DNA of 64,000 nucleotides from contig NZ_CP019562.1 in assembly GCF_001983955.1 (NCBI RefSeq), forward strand, positions 186,001-250,000, in the 5' to 3' direction. Position 1 is the first letter of the stretch, and each line of letters begins with the position of its first letter. Source of the stretch: Streptococcus oralis (GTDB taxonomy: Bacteria; Bacillota; Bacilli; Lactobacillales; Streptococcaceae). The notes beneath the pieces were generated by a model. That model saw only the letters and a list, made by a program, of their open reading frames with translations. It had not been told where the DNA came from and searched no databases. This document shows, piece after piece, positions 18,007-27,365 of this stretch. A program made the translations under genes and the position numbers.

Positions 18007-18363
18007 GTGATTTCTAAACCAGATAAAAACAAACTCCGCCAAAAACGCCACCGTCGCGTTCGCGGAAAACTCTCTGGAACTGCTGATCGCCCACGTTTGA
18101 ACGTATTCCGTTCTAATACAGGCATCTACGCTCAAGTGATTGATGACGTAGCGGGTGTAACGCTCGCAAGTGCTTCAACTCTTGACAAAGAAGTTTCAAA
18201 AGGAACTAAAACTGAACAAGCCGTTGCTGTCGGTAAACTCGTTGCAGAACGTGCAAACGCTAAAGGTATTTCAGAAGTGGTGTTCGACCGCGGTGGATAT
18301 CTATATCACGGACGTGTGAAAGCTTTGGCTGATGCAGCTCGTGAAAACGGATTGAAATTCTAA
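18007..18363 (+). CDS. rplR: 50S ribosomal protein L18
   Basis: A 118-residue L18 protein that binds 5S rRNA with L5. The start is GTG 18007 (product [20 protein letters not shown]), preceded by AGAGGTG; an upstream in-frame ATG at 17968 would add 13 residues foreign to the family. The C-terminal signature [26 protein letters not shown] is complete. Confidence 0.97.
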
Positions 18364-18380
18364 TAGGAGGACACTAGAAA

Positions 18381-18875
18381 ATGGCATTTAAAGACAATGC
18401 AGTTGAATTAGAAGAACGCGTAGTTGCTGTCAACCGTGTTACAAAAGTTGTTAAAGGTGGACGTCGTCTTCGTTTCGCAGCTCTTGTTGTTGTTGGTGAC
18501 CACAATGGTCGCGTAGGATTTGGTACTGGTAAAGCTCAAGAAGTTCCAGAAGCAATCCGCAAAGCAGTAGAAGATGCTAAGAAAAACTTGATTGAAGTTC
18601 CTATGGTTGGGACAACAATCCCACACGAAGTTCTTTCAGAATTCGGTGGAGCTAAAGTATTGTTGAAACCTGCTGTAGAAGGTTCTGGAGTTGCCGCTGG
18701 TGGTGCAGTTCGTGCCGTTGTGGAATTGGCAGGTGTGGCAGATATTACATCTAAATCACTTGGTTCTAACACTCCAATCAACATTGTTCGCGCAACTGTT
18801 GAAGGTTTGAAACAATTGAAACGCGCTGAAGAAGTTGCTGCCCTTCGTGGTATTTCAGTTTCTGATTTGGCATAA
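18381..18875 (+). CDS. rpsE: 30S ribosomal protein S5
   Basis: A 164-residue S5 protein involved in mRNA unwinding and translational fidelity. Double-stranded-RNA-binding fold signatures are [41 protein letters not shown] and the C-terminal half [23 protein letters not shown] precedes ATG 18381. It is followed 13 bp later by rpmD. Confidence 0.98.
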   Translation: MAFKDNAVELEERVVAVNRVTKVVKGGRRLRFAALVVVGDHNGRVGFGTGKAQEVPEAIRKAVEDAKKNLIEVPMVGTTIPHEVLSEFGGAKVLLKPAVEGSGVAAGGAVRAVVELAGVADITSKSLGSNTPINIVRATVEGLKQLKRAEEVAALRGISVSDLA

Positions 18876-18888
18876 GAAAGGGGATAAA

Positions 18889-19071
18889 ATGGCTCAAATT
18901 AAAATTACTTTGACTAAGTCTCCAATCGGACGCATTCCATCACAACGTAAAACTGTTGTAGCACTTGGACTTGGCAAATTGAACAGCTCTGTTATCAAAG
19001 AAGACAACGCTGCTATCCGTGGTATGATCACTGCAGTATCTCACTTGGTAACAGTTGAAGAAGTAATCTAA
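18889..19071 (+). CDS. rpmD: 50S ribosomal protein L30
   Basis: A 60-residue L30 protein. ATG 18889 ([28 protein letters not shown]) follows AAAGGGG; an open frame from 18835 is an extension inside rpsE. The length is typical. A 144-bp spacer with two strong stem-loops lies between it and rplO. Confidence 0.98.
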   Translation: MAQIKITLTKSPIGRIPSQRKTVVALGLGKLNSSVIKEDNAAIRGMITAVSHLVTVEEVI

Positions 19072-19076
19072 TGAAT

Positions 19077-19110
19077 TTTTAGGGGATGTGGCAATACTCA
19101 TCCCCTAAAA
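19077..19110 (+). other. Stem-loop 1 between rpmD and rplO
   Basis: TTTTAGGGGATG (19077-19088) pairs perfectly with CATCCCCTAAAA (19099-19110) around a 10-nt loop. It lacks the U tract of a terminator, and transcription must continue to rplO and secY. It may be a stabiliser, processing site or regulatory element. Confidence 0.6.
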
Positions 19111-19150
19111 CTAGGTATAGTCATCTAAGATGACCATGTATAGGCGAGTT

Positions 19151-19180
19151 GATAAGGGAGACAACCTTTTCTCTCTTATC
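19151..19180 (+). other. Stem-loop 2 between rpmD and rplO
   Basis: GATAAGGGAGA (19151-19161) pairs with TCTCTCTTATC (19170-19180) with one G-U pair and an 8-nt loop, 36 bp before rplO. Confidence 0.55.
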
Positions 19181-19215
19181 GGCGCTAGCATTTTACAAAA
19201 GAGGAGAAAATAATA

Positions 19216-19656
19216 ATGAAACTTCATGAATTGAAACCTGCAGAAGGTTCTCGTAAAGTACGTAACCGTGTTGGTCGTGGTACTTCATCAGGTAACGGTA
19301 AAACATCTGGTCGCGGTCAAAAAGGTCAAAAAGCTCGTAGCGGTGGCGGAGTTCGCCTTGGTTTTGAAGGTGGACAAACTCCATTGTTCCGTCGTCTTCC
19401 AAAACGTGGATTCACTAACATCAACGCTAAAGAATACGCAATTGTAAACCTTGACCAATTGAACGTCTTTGAAGACGGTGCAGAAGTAACTCCAGTTGTA
19501 CTTATCGAAGCAGGAATTGTGAAAGCTGAAAAATCAGGAGTTAAAATTCTTGGTAACGGTGAGTTGACTAAGAAATTGACTGTGAAAGCAGCTAAATTCT
19601 CTAAATCAGCTGAGGAAGCTATCACTGCTAAAGGTGGTTCTGTAGAAGTCATCTAA
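19216..19656 (+). CDS. rplO: 50S ribosomal protein L15
   Basis: A 146-residue L15 protein. It begins [20 protein letters not shown] and has the Gly-rich rRNA-binding segment [54 protein letters not shown] is the RBS. secY follows 12 bp later with GAGAGGTG as its RBS, the classic arrangement. Confidence 0.98.
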   Translation: MKLHELKPAEGSRKVRNRVGRGTSSGNGKTSGRGQKGQKARSGGGVRLGFEGGQTPLFRRLPKRGFTNINAKEYAIVNLDQLNVFEDGAEVTPVVLIEAGIVKAEKSGVKILGNGELTKKLTVKAAKFSKSAEEAITAKGGSVEVI

Positions 19657-19668
19657 GAGAGGTGACCC

Positions 19669-20979
19669 ATGTTTTTTAAATTACTAAAAGAAGCGCTCAA
19701 GGTTAAACAAGTTCGATCAAAAATTCTCTTTACGATTTTTATCATTCTTGTTTTCCGTATTGGGACAAGTATCACTGTTCCAGGTGTGAATGCAAAAAGT
19801 TTGGAAGCTCTCAGTGGTTTATCTTTCTTGAACATGCTTAGTCTTGTTTCAGGGAATGCCATGAAGAACTTCTCCGTTTTTGCACTCGGAGTAAGTCCGT
19901 ATATCACTGCTTCAATCGTTGTTCAATTGCTACAAATGGATATTTTACCGAAGTTTGTAGAATGGGGCAAACAAGGGGAAGTAGGACGGAGAAAACTAAA
20001 CCAGGCTACTCGTTACATTGCACTTGTACTTGCATTTGTTCAATCTATCGGGATTACAGCAGGATTTAATACTCTATCTGGAGCGAAATTATTAACGACA
20101 GCTTTAACTCCACAAGTTTTTGTTACTATTGGTATTATCCTCACAGCAGGTAGTATGATTGTAACTTGGCTTGGGGAACAAATTACAGATAAGGGATACG
20201 GAAATGGTGTTTCTATGATTATCTTTGCAGGTATTGTTGCTTCAATTCCTGAGATGATTAAGGGTATCTATGTTGACTACTTCGTCAATATTCCAAGTAG
20301 CCGTTTGACTTCATCTATTATCTTTGTCGTTATTTTGATTATCGCTGTCTTGTTGATTGTTTACTTTACAACCTTTGTTCAACAGGCAGAATATAAAATT
20401 CCAATCCAATATACAAAAGTTGCTCAAGGAGCCCCATCAAGCTCATACCTTCCATTGAAGGTGAACCCAGCGGGGGTTATCCCAGTTATCTTTGCAAGTT
20501 CCATCACAGCAGCACCTGCAGCCATTCTTCAATTTTTGAGTGCTACAGGTCATGATTGGGCTTGGGTACGTACAGCACAGGAAATGTTATCTACAACATC
20601 TCCGACAGGTGTTGCTATGTATGCCTTGTTGATCATTCTCTTTACATTCTTCTATACATTTGTACAGATCAATCCAGAGAAAGCAGCAGAAAACTTGCAA
20701 AAGAGTGGAGCCTACATTCATGGTGTCCGTCCTGGTAAGGGTACTGAAGAGTTCATGTCGAAACTTCTTCGTCGCCTTGCGACTGTCGGATCAATCTTCC
20801 TTGGTGTGATTTCAATCTTGCCGATTGTGGCAAAAGATGTCTTTGGTCTTTCAGAAGCTGTTGCTTTTGGGGGAACTAGTCTTTTGATCATTATCTCAAC
20901 TGGTATTGAAGGAATCAAACAGCTAGAAGGTTACCTATTGAAACGTAAGTATGTTGGTTTCATGGACAAAACAGAATAA
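19669..20979 (+). CDS. secY: Protein translocase subunit SecY
   Basis: A 436-residue channel subunit of the Sec translocon with ten predicted transmembrane helices. Family motifs include GVSPYITASIVVQLLQM (helix 2 region), the KIPIQYT cytosolic loop and the C-terminal RRLATVGSIFLG region. It pairs with SecE/SecG encoded elsewhere. It is the general secretion SecY, not the accessory SecY2: it lies in the spc operon after rplO. Confidence 0.98.
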   Translation: MFFKLLKEALKVKQVRSKILFTIFIILVFRIGTSITVPGVNAKSLEALSGLSFLNMLSLVSGNAMKNFSVFALGVSPYITASIVVQLLQMDILPKFVEWGKQGEVGRRKLNQATRYIALVLAFVQSIGITAGFNTLSGAKLLTTALTPQVFVTIGIILTAGSMIVTWLGEQITDKGYGNGVSMIIFAGIVASIPEMIKGIYVDYFVNIPSSRLTSSIIFVVILIIAVLLIVYFTTFVQQAEYKIPIQYTKVAQGAPSSSYLPLKVNPAGVIPVIFASSITAAPAAILQFLSATGHDWAWVRTAQEMLSTTSPTGVAMYALLIILFTFFYTFVQINPEKAAENLQKSGAYIHGVRPGKGTEEFMSKLLRRLATVGSIFLGVISILPIVAKDVFGLSEAVAFGGTSLLIIISTGIEGIKQLEGYLLKRKYVGFMDKTE

Positions 20980-21053
20980 AAGCAAGATTACTTTTGCTTA
21001 GAGAGTGGAGTATGAAGGTCTATCTATCAGAGAGATTTTCGTCTCCCCTCTTA

Positions 21054-21111
21054 TATTTTGTTTTTAAATAGGAGTTGAAACGAATTTCTGCTTCTATTTA
21101 AATACAAAATA
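21054..21111 (+). promoter_or_regulatory. Long stem before adk, touching its ribosome binding site
   Basis: An 18-nt arm (21054-21071) pairs with 21094-21111 with one mismatch around a 22-nt loop. The 3' arm ends at the first base of the AAGGAG that serves adk. It could modulate adk translation or mark RNA processing between secY and adk. Confidence 0.5.
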
Positions 21112-21124
21112 AGGAGATCCTATC

Positions 21125-21763
21125 ATGAATCTTTTGATTATGGGCTTACCTGGAGCAGGTAAGGGAACACAAGCAGCTAAAATTGTGGAGCAATTCCACG
21201 TGGCACACATTTCAACTGGCGATATGTTCCGTGCTGCTATGGCAAATCAAACTGAAATGGGTGTACTTGCCAAGTCATACATTGACAAAGGTGAGTTGGT
21301 TCCAGATGAAGTTACAAATGGAATTGTTAAAGAACGTCTTTCACAGGACGACATCAAGGAAACAGGTTTCTTGTTGGATGGTTACCCACGTACGATTGAA
21401 CAAGCCCATGCCTTGGACAAAACATTGGCAGAACTTGGTATCGAACTGGAAGGTGTGATCAACATCGAAGTGAACCCAGATTGCCTCTTGGAACGTTTGA
21501 GTGGCCGTATCATCCACCGCGAAACAGGTGAAACCTTCCACAAAGTTTTCAACCCACCAGTTGACTACAAAGAAGAAGATTATTACCAACGTGAAGATGA
21601 CAAACCTGAGACAGTGAAGCGTCGTTTGGATGTCAATATCGCCCAAGGTGAACCAATCATTGCTCACTACCGTGCCAAAGGGTTGGTCCACGATATCGAA
21701 GGAAATCAAGATATCAATGATGTGTTCAAAGACATCGAAAAAGTATTGACAAATTTGAAATAA
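21125..21763 (+). CDS. adk: Adenylate kinase
   Basis: A 212-residue long-form adenylate kinase (ATP + AMP = 2 ADP). The P-loop GLPGAGKGT is at residues 7-15, the AMP-binding/lid start DGYPRT at about 81-86, and the LID region [19 protein letters not shown] at about 127-145 carries no zinc cysteines. It sits between secY and infA, as in other Firmicutes; map is absent here, as usual for streptococci. Confidence 0.97.
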   Translation: MNLLIMGLPGAGKGTQAAKIVEQFHVAHISTGDMFRAAMANQTEMGVLAKSYIDKGELVPDEVTNGIVKERLSQDDIKETGFLLDGYPRTIEQAHALDKTLAELGIELEGVINIEVNPDCLLERLSGRIIHRETGETFHKVFNPPVDYKEEDYYQREDDKPETVKRRLDVNIAQGEPIIAHYRAKGLVHDIEGNQDINDVFKDIEKVLTNLK

Positions 21764-21777
21764 AGCGTTTTTCACAC

Positions 21778-21806
21778 TTGCAAAAAATCGCTACAAATGT
21801 TATACT
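21778..21806 (+). promoter_or_regulatory. Internal promoter for infA-rpmJ-rpsM-rpsK-rpoA-rplQ
   Basis: TTGCAA (21778-21783), 17 bp, TATACT (21801-21806) with extended -10 TGT. The -35, the spacing and the TGn are the same as in the S10 operon promoter. Confidence 0.75.
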
Positions 21807-21879
21807 GAGATAGTCTGACTTATAATTGTTGTCTCTGTTTTCAGAGGCATCGAATCGAAATTTATGGAGGTGCTTTTGC

Positions 21880-22098
21880 GTGGCAAAAGACGATGTGATT
21901 GAAGTTGAAGGCAAAGTAGTCGATACAATGCCTAACGCAATGTTTACGGTTGAACTTGAAAATGGACATCAGATTTTAGCAACAGTTTCTGGTAAAATTC
22001 GTAAAAACTATATTCGTATTTTAGCGGGAGATCGTGTTACTGTCGAGATGAGTCCATATGACTTGACACGTGGACGTATCACTTACCGCTTTAAATAA
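21880..22098 (+). CDS. infA: Translation initiation factor IF-1
   Basis: A 72-residue S1-like OB-fold protein that binds the 30S A site during initiation. GTG 21880 is the start (product [21 protein letters not shown]), preceded by ATGGAGGTG; upstream in-frame sequence is leader. The core [19 protein letters not shown] and the C terminus GRITYRFK are complete. Confidence 0.97.
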   Translation: MAKDDVIEVEGKVVDTMPNAMFTVELENGHQILATVSGKIRKNYIRILAGDRVTVEMSPYDLTRGRITYRFK

Positions 22099-22122
22099 TC
22101 GAAAAACTTGGAGGGATAAGAA

Positions 22123-22239
22123 ATGAAAGTAAGACCATCGGTCAAACCAATTTGCGAATACTGTAAAGTAATTCGTCGTAATGGTCGTGTTATGGTAATT
22201 TGCCCAGCAAATCCAAAACACAAACAACGTCAAGGATAA
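22123..22239 (+). CDS. rpmJ: 50S ribosomal protein L36
   Basis: A 38-residue zinc-ribbon protein. ATG 22123, RBS TTGGAGGG, product [20 protein letters not shown] onward. The CCCH zinc ligands C11, C14, C27 and H33 are all present, so this is the zinc-binding (C+) form. It lies between infA and rpsM in the standard order. Confidence 0.97.
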
Positions 22240-22256
22240 GATAGAAAGGAGAAAAA

Positions 22257-22622
22257 ATGGCTCGTATTGCTGGAGTTGACATTCCAAATGACAAACGCGT
22301 AGTAATCTCATTGACTTACGTTTATGGTATCGGACTTGCAACATCTAAGAAAATTTTGGCTGCTGCTGGAATCTCAGAAGATGTTCGTGTACGTGACCTT
22401 ACATCAGATCAAGAGGATGCTATCCGTCGTGAAGTGGATGCAATCAAAGTTGAAGGTGACCTTCGTCGTGAAGTAAACTTGAACATCAAACGTTTGATGG
22501 AAATCGGTTCTTACCGTGGTATTCGTCACCGTCGTGGACTTCCTGTCCGTGGACAAAACACTAAAAACAACGCTCGCACTCGTAAAGGTAAAGCTGTTGC
22601 GATTGCTGGTAAGAAAAAATAA
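22257..22622 (+). CDS. rpsM: 30S ribosomal protein S13
   Basis: A 121-residue S13 protein of the 30S head that contacts P-site tRNA and L5. It begins [26 protein letters not shown] and ends with the conserved basic tail [36 protein letters not shown] is the RBS. Confidence 0.98.
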
Positions 22623-22639
22623 TATAGGAGGTAAAAGTC

Positions 22640-23023
22640 TTGGCTAAACCAACACGTAAACGTCGTGTGAAAAAGAATATCGAATCTGGTATTGCTCATA
22701 TTCACGCTACATTTAATAACACTATTGTTATGATTACTGATGTGCATGGTAATGCAATTGCTTGGTCATCAGCTGGTGCTCTTGGTTTCAAAGGTTCTCG
22801 TAAATCTACACCATTCGCTGCTCAAATGGCTTCTGAAGCTGCTGCTAAATCTGCACAAGAACACGGTCTTAAATCAGTTGAAGTTACTGTAAAAGGTCCA
22901 GGTTCTGGTCGTGAGTCAGCTATTCGTGCGCTTGCTGCCGCTGGTCTTGAAGTAACAGCAATTCGTGATGTGACTCCAGTGCCACACAATGGTGCTCGTC
23001 CTCCAAAACGTCGCCGTGTATAA
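22640..23023 (+). CDS. rpsK: 30S ribosomal protein S11
   Basis: A 127-residue S11 protein of the 30S platform. The start codon is TTG at 22640 after TAGGAGG (product [28 protein letters not shown]). The conserved segment [15 protein letters not shown] and the C terminus [18 protein letters not shown] are intact. Confidence 0.97.
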
Positions 23024-23065
23024 TCATCGCATTACACTGCTTTTCGTTTAAGAGGGAGTAACTAA

Positions 23066-24001
23066 ATGATTGAGTTTGAAAAACCAAATATAACAAAAAT
23101 TGATGAAAATAAAGATTATGGCAAGTTTGTAATCGAACCACTTGAACGTGGCTACGGTACAACTCTTGGTAACTCTCTTCGTCGTGTACTACTAGCTTCT
23201 CTACCAGGAGCAGCAGTGACATCTATCAACATTGAAGGTGTCTTGCATGAGTTCGACACAGTTCCAGGTGTTCGTGAAGACGTGATGCAAATCATTCTGA
23301 ACATTAAAGGGATTGCAGTGAAATCATACGTTGAAGACGAAAAAATCATTGAACTGGACGTTGAAGGTCCTGCTGAAATTACAGCTGGAGACATTTTGAC
23401 TGACAGTGATATTGAAATTGTAAATCCAGATCATTATCTCTTTACAATCGGTGAAGGTTCTTCTCTAAAAGCGACAATGACTGTTAACAGTGGTCGTGGA
23501 TATGTACCTGCTGATGAAAACAAAAAAGATAATGCACCAGTTGGAACACTTGCTGTAGATTCTATTTATACACCAGTTACAAAAGTCAACTATCAAGTAG
23601 AGCCTGCTCGTGTAGGTAGCAATGATGGATTTGACAAATTAACCCTTGAAATCTTGACTAATGGAACAATTATTCCAGAAGATGCTTTAGGGCTTTCAGC
23701 ACGTATCTTGACAGAACATCTTGATTTGTTTACAAATCTTACTGAGATTGCTAAGTCAACTGAAGTGATGAAAGAAGCTGATACTGAATCTGACGATCGT
23801 ATTTTGGATCGTACGATTGAGGAACTGGACTTGTCTGTGCGTTCATACAACTGTTTGAAACGTGCCGGTATCAACACTGTGCATGATTTGACAGAAAAAT
23901 CTGAAGCAGAGATGATGAAAGTACGAAATCTTGGACGCAAGAGTTTGGAAGAAGTGAAACTCAAACTCATTGATTTGGGTCTTGGATTAAAAGATAAATA
24001 A
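23066..24001 (+). CDS. rpoA: RNA polymerase alpha subunit
   Basis: A 311-residue alpha subunit. The N-terminal domain (about 1-225) for dimerisation and core assembly has the signature [29 protein letters not shown] short linker leads to the C-terminal domain (about 245-311; [38 protein letters not shown]), which contacts UP elements and activators. It lies between rpsK and rplQ. Confidence 0.98.
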   Translation: MIEFEKPNITKIDENKDYGKFVIEPLERGYGTTLGNSLRRVLLASLPGAAVTSINIEGVLHEFDTVPGVREDVMQIILNIKGIAVKSYVEDEKIIELDVEGPAEITAGDILTDSDIEIVNPDHYLFTIGEGSSLKATMTVNSGRGYVPADENKKDNAPVGTLAVDSIYTPVTKVNYQVEPARVGSNDGFDKLTLEILTNGTIIPEDALGLSARILTEHLDLFTNLTEIAKSTEVMKEADTESDDRILDRTIEELDLSVRSYNCLKRAGINTVHDLTEKSEAEMMKVRNLGRKSLEEVKLKLIDLGLGLKDK

Positions 24002-24012
24002 AGGAGGAATAC

Positions 24013-24399
24013 ATGGCTTACCGTAAACTAGGACGCACTAGCTCACAACGTAAAGCAATGCTTCGCGATTTGACAACTGACCTTTTGATCAACGAATCAA
24101 TCGTGACAACTGAAGCTCGTGCTAAAGAAATCCGTAAAACTGTTGAAAAAATGATTACTCTAGGTAAACGTGGTGATTTGCATGCACGTCGTCAAGCAGC
24201 TGCTTTCGTACGTAATGAAATCGCATCTGAAAACTATGATGAAGCAACTGATAAGTACACTTCTACTACAGCACTTCAAAAATTGTTCTCAGAAATCGCA
24301 CCTCGTTATGCTGAACGTAACGGTGGATACACTCGTATCCTTAAAACTGAACCACGTCGTGGTGATGCTGCGCCAATGGCGATCATCGAATTAGTATAA
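24013..24399 (+). CDS. rplQ: 50S ribosomal protein L17
   Basis: A 128-residue L17 protein near the tunnel exit. It begins [25 protein letters not shown] and ends with [23 protein letters not shown] precedes the ATG. It is the last gene of the alpha operon; a structured 3' RNA and a terminator follow. Confidence 0.98.
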   Translation: MAYRKLGRTSSQRKAMLRDLTTDLLINESIVTTEARAKEIRKTVEKMITLGKRGDLHARRQAAAFVRNEIASENYDEATDKYTSTTALQKLFSEIAPRYAERNGGYTRILKTEPRRGDAAPMAIIELV

Positions 24400-24404
24400 A
24401 ATCA

Positions 24405-24505
24405 TCAATTTTGTTGAGTGTTATGATGATGGAGTCTTGTGCTCTTAGTCTAGCTCTGGTCTACCGCTGGGACTTCGGTCCTAGCGGGAACACTCATCAT
24501 CATTT
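24405..24505 (+). ncRNA. L17 downstream element (structured 3' UTR of rplQ)
   Basis: Directly after rplQ lies a compact RNA. Outer pairing is ATGATGATG (24423-24431) with CATCATCAT (24495-24503). An inner 10-bp stem CCGCTGGGAC / GTCCTAGCGG closes with a TTCG tetraloop (24464-24487). Position and form match the L17DE motif described downstream of rplQ in lactic acid bacteria; boundaries are approximate. The function is unknown; control of alpha-operon termination or mRNA stability is inference. Confidence 0.65.
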
Positions 24506-24515
24506 GATAGGGTAG

Positions 24516-24573
24516 ACGCTTGTTTACGAAATTGTTTTTTGTTTAAGAACAACTTCGTAAGCAGGCGTTTTTT
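24516..24573 (+). terminator. Terminator of the alpha operon
   Basis: ACGCTTGTTTACGAA (24516-24530) pairs with TTCGTAAGCAGGCGT (24554-24568) with two G-U pairs, followed by six T. Confidence 0.8.
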
Positions 24574-24595
24574 AGTATTTTTTTCGGAAATGTGC

Positions 24596-24601
24596 TATAC
24601 T
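24596..24601 (+). promoter_or_regulatory. Extended -10 promoter for the ACT/UPF0210 operon
   Basis: TATACT with TGC before it; no good -35 is seen at 16-18 bp. Confidence 0.45.
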
Positions 24602-24662
24602 AAGGAAAAAGAAAATCAAAAACGTTCAGGTTTTCTAAAAATCGTAGAATGGGAGTCTAAAA

Positions 24663-24929
24663 ATGAAGGCTATTATTACAGTGGTTGGCAAGGACAAGGC
24701 TGGTATTGTTGCAGGCGTGTCTACTAAAATTGCAGAATTGGGTTTGAATATTGACGATATTTCTCAGACAGTGTTGGATGAATACTTTACTATGATGGCG
24801 GTCGTTTCTAGTGACGAAAAACAGGATTTCACTTATCTGCGAAATGAATTTGAAACTTTTGGTCAGAGCTTGAATGTTAAAATCAATATTCAAAGTGCAG
24901 CGATTTTTGACGCCATGTATAATATCTAG
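24663..24929 (+). CDS. ACT-domain protein (UPF0237 family)
   Basis: An 88-residue stand-alone ACT domain (AIITVVGKDKAGIVAGVSTKIAELGLNIDDISQTVLDEYFTM). ACT domains bind small metabolites, often amino acids, usually as dimers; the family resembles glycine-cleavage repressor GcvR halves. It starts at ATG 24663 and is followed 9 bp later by the UPF0210 gene. The two are neighbours in many Firmicutes, so they probably work together; ligand and role are unknown. Confidence 0.9.
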   Translation: MKAIITVVGKDKAGIVAGVSTKIAELGLNIDDISQTVLDEYFTMMAVVSSDEKQDFTYLRNEFETFGQSLNVKINIQSAAIFDAMYNI

Positions 24930-24938
24930 GAGGTCATC

Positions 24939-26276
24939 ATGGATATTAGACAAGTTACTGAAACCATTGCTATGATCGAGGAGCAGAACTTCGATATCAG
25001 AACCATCACCATGGGCATCTCCCTTTTGGACTGTATTGATCCAGACATCGAATGTGCTGCTGAAAAGATTTACCAAAAAATCACTACTAAAGCTGCAAAT
25101 CTAGTGGCTGTAGGAGATGAAATTGCTGCAGAACTTGGGATTCCTATTGTTAATAAACGGGTATCGGTGACTCCGATTTCTTTAATTGGTGCTGCGACTG
25201 ATGCGACAGACTATGTTGTTTTGGCAAAGGCACTTGACAAGGCTGCCAAGGAGATTGGTGTTGACTTTATCGGTGGATTCTCTGCCTTGGTACAAAAAGG
25301 CTACCAAAAAGGAGATGAAATTCTCATCAATTCTATCCCCCGTGCTCTAGCTGAGACAGACAAGGTTTGTTCGTCTGTTAACATTGGCTCAACTAAGTCA
25401 GGTATCAACATGACTGCGGTCGCTGATATGGGACGTATCATCAAGGAAACAGCGAACTTATCAGATATGGGTGCTGCCAAATTGGTCGTATTTGCTAATG
25501 CTGTTGAGGACAATCCTTTTATGGCAGGGGCTTTCCATGGTGTTGGGGAAGCAGATGTTATCATTAATGTCGGGGTTTCGGGTCCTGGTGTGGTCAAGCG
25601 TGCCTTGGAAAAAGTTCGTGGACAGAGCTTTGATGTAGTAGCTGAGACGGTCAAGAAAACAGCCTTTAAGATTACTCGTATTGGTCAGTTAGTTGGGCAA
25701 ATGGCGAGTGAACGCCTTGGTGTTGACTTTGGAATTGTTGACCTAAGCTTGGCGCCAACTCCTGCAGTTGGTGATTCTGTGGCACGTGTCCTTGAGGAAA
25801 TGGGTCTAGAAACAGTTGGTACGCATGGGACGACGGCTGCCCTCGCTCTTTTGAATGACCAAGTTAAGAAGGGCGGAGTGATGGCTTGTAACCAAGTCGG
25901 TGGCTTGTCAGGTGCCTTTATCCCCGTTTCTGAAGATGAGGGGATGATTGCTGCGGTGCAAAATGGCTCCCTAAATTTAGAGAAGCTAGAAGCTATGACG
26001 GCTATCTGTTCTGTTGGGCTGGATATGATTGCCATTCCGGAAGATACGCCTGCTGAAACCATTGCGGCTATGATTGCGGATGAGGCGGCAATCGGTGTTA
26101 TTAACATGAAAACAACGGCTGTCCGTATTATTCCAAAGGGCAAAGAAGGCGATATGATTGAGTTTGGAGGCTTGCTAGGGACAGCTCCAGTGATGAAGGT
26201 CAACAGGGCTTCGTCTGTTGATTTCATCTCTCGCGGTGGGCAAATCCCAGCTCCAATCCATAGTTTTAAAAATTAA
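24939..26276 (+). CDS. UPF0210 (PFL/DUF711) family protein
   Basis: A 445-residue protein of the UPF0210 family, distantly related to glycyl-radical (PFL-like) barrels but not known to carry the radical. Conserved runs include [40 protein letters not shown] and [19 protein letters not shown]. It has no signal peptide. AGGAGG precedes the ATG, and it is paired with the ACT-domain gene, which may sense its substrate or product. The biochemical function has not been established to my knowledge. Confidence 0.9.
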   Translation: MDIRQVTETIAMIEEQNFDIRTITMGISLLDCIDPDIECAAEKIYQKITTKAANLVAVGDEIAAELGIPIVNKRVSVTPISLIGAATDATDYVVLAKALDKAAKEIGVDFIGGFSALVQKGYQKGDEILINSIPRALAETDKVCSSVNIGSTKSGINMTAVADMGRIIKETANLSDMGAAKLVVFANAVEDNPFMAGAFHGVGEADVIINVGVSGPGVVKRALEKVRGQSFDVVAETVKKTAFKITRIGQLVGQMASERLGVDFGIVDLSLAPTPAVGDSVARVLEEMGLETVGTHGTTAALALLNDQVKKGGVMACNQVGGLSGAFIPVSEDEGMIAAVQNGSLNLEKLEAMTAICSVGLDMIAIPEDTPAETIAAMIADEAAIGVINMKTTAVRIIPKGKEGDMIEFGGLLGTAPVMKVNRASSVDFISRGGQIPAPIHSFKN

Positions 26277-26292
26277 TAAAAAAGCGAGAGGA

Positions 26293-26309
26293 TTTAAGTT
26301 GAGTTTAAG
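26293..26309 (+). promoter_or_regulatory. CiaR binding site of csRNA 1
   Basis: TTTAAG-TTGAG-TTTAAG is a perfect direct repeat with a 5-bp spacer. TATACT (26320-26325) follows exactly 10 bp later, the geometry of CiaR-activated promoters in pneumococcus. Confidence 0.85.
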
Positions 26310-26331
26310 GATGACTGTGTATACTATAATC

Positions 26332-26423
26332 ATTAAATAAAGACCTCCTAACTTTATTTAATAGAAATCCTAAACTTTTTCATAATAATCTCCTAGGGAA
26401 GCTACCGTGAGGGTAGCTTTTCT
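26332..26423 (+). ncRNA. CiaR-dependent small RNA 1 (csRNA/ccn family)
   Basis: About 92 nt. A perfect 11-bp stem (26332-26342 with 26352-26362) displays the loop ACCTCCTAA, complementary to a Shine-Dalgarno sequence. Next comes the family block AAACTTTTTCATAATAATCTCC, with a second anti-SD-like segment, then a terminator (GAAGCTACC-GTGA-GGGTAGCTTTTC). csRNAs of this family base-pair with ribosome binding sites of competence and metabolic mRNAs. The start site is inferred from the -10. Confidence 0.85.
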
Positions 26424-26484
26424 TGTGGCAAAATTAGGAAAAGGAGCTTTGTTTTTGAAAGTCAAATATTTCTTTGATCCATGA

Positions 26485-26490
26485 TATAAT
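26485..26490 (+). promoter_or_regulatory. Extended -10 promoter of the phosphoglycerate mutase gene
   Basis: TGA-TATAAT, 23 bp before the ATG, with GGAGG between; the -35 is weak. Confidence 0.45.
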
Positions 26491-26512
26491 AGAAGAAAAT
26501 GGAGGATAGAAA

Positions 26513-27208
26513 ATGTCTAAAGTAAGATTGTATTTGGTCCGTCATGGGAAAACGATGTTTAACACCATTGGACGTGCTCAAGGATGGAGTGATACACCTC
26601 TGACTGCAGAAGGTGAGTTGGGAATCCATGAACTGGGAATTGGCTTGAGAGAGTCTGGCTTGCAGTTTGACCGCGCTTATTCCAGTGATTCAGGTCGCAC
26701 TATTCAAACCATGGGAATTATCCTAGAAGAACTTGGCCTGCAGGGGAAAATCCCTTACCGCATGGACAAGCGAATCCGTGAGTGGTGCTTTGGTAGTTTT
26801 GATGGGGCCTATGATGGGGACCTCTTTATGGGGTTGATTCCTCGTATTTTTAATGTGGACCATGTTCATCAGTTGTCCTATGCAGAACTAGCAGAAGGTT
26901 TGGTAGAGGTTGATACTGCTGGTTGGGCAGAAGGCTGGGAAAAACTCAGTGGTCGAATCAAAGAAGGTTTTGAAACGATTGCCAAAGAAATGGAAGAACA
27001 AGGTGGGGGCAATGCTCTCGTCGTCAGCCATGGAATGACCATTGGGACTATTGTGTATCTGATCAATGGTATGCATCCACATGGTCTAGATAATGGTAGC
27101 GTGACGATTCTTGAATATGAGGACGGCCAGTTTAGCGTAGAAGTTGTTGGTGACCGTAGTTACCGAGAACTGGGACGTGAGAAGATGGAAGAGACAAATA
27201 ATCAATAG
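26513..27208 (+). CDS. Histidine phosphatase / phosphoglycerate mutase family protein
   Basis: A 231-residue member of the histidine phosphatase superfamily. The catalytic His is in LVRHGKTMFN (about residue 10), the Arg in YSSDSGRTIQT (about 60) and the second His in VVSHGMTIG (about 174). Whether it is a phosphatase or a cofactor-dependent mutase cannot be told; broad phosphatases of this type are common in streptococci. It is a single-gene unit between csRNA 1 and leuS, with its own promoter and terminator. Confidence 0.9.
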   Translation: MSKVRLYLVRHGKTMFNTIGRAQGWSDTPLTAEGELGIHELGIGLRESGLQFDRAYSSDSGRTIQTMGIILEELGLQGKIPYRMDKRIREWCFGSFDGAYDGDLFMGLIPRIFNVDHVHQLSYAELAEGLVEVDTAGWAEGWEKLSGRIKEGFETIAKEMEEQGGGNALVVSHGMTIGTIVYLINGMHPHGLDNGSVTILEYEDGQFSVEVVGDRSYRELGREKMEETNNQ

Positions 27209-27241
27209 AAGTTAGCTCCGATTAGGAGCTAACTTTTTTTC
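27208..27241 (+). terminator. Terminator after the phosphoglycerate mutase family gene
   Basis: AAGTTAGCTCC-GATTA-GGAGCTAACTT with an 11-bp stem and T tract. Confidence 0.85.
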
Positions 27242-27331
27242 CTGTTAAATTAGTTGGATTTGCGACTCAGTATTTCTTGTTATCCAAGTCTAAAAGAACA
27301 TTTCTCGACTTTCAAATTCCCCCAAAAATGG

Positions 27332-27337
27332 TATAAT
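27332..27337 (+). promoter_or_regulatory. Extended -10 promoter of leuS
   Basis: TGG-TATAAT; TTTCAA-type -35 at 27310 with a 16-bp spacer. No T-box leader is visible in the short 5' UTR. Confidence 0.5.
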
Positions 27338-27365
27338 AGTAACATCATAAAATTGGAGAAATAGC

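Noticed and set aside
27241..27365. T-box riboswitch before leuS.
   Set aside because: The leader is under 35 nt from the -10 to the ATG and lacks the T-box sequence and a specifier stem.
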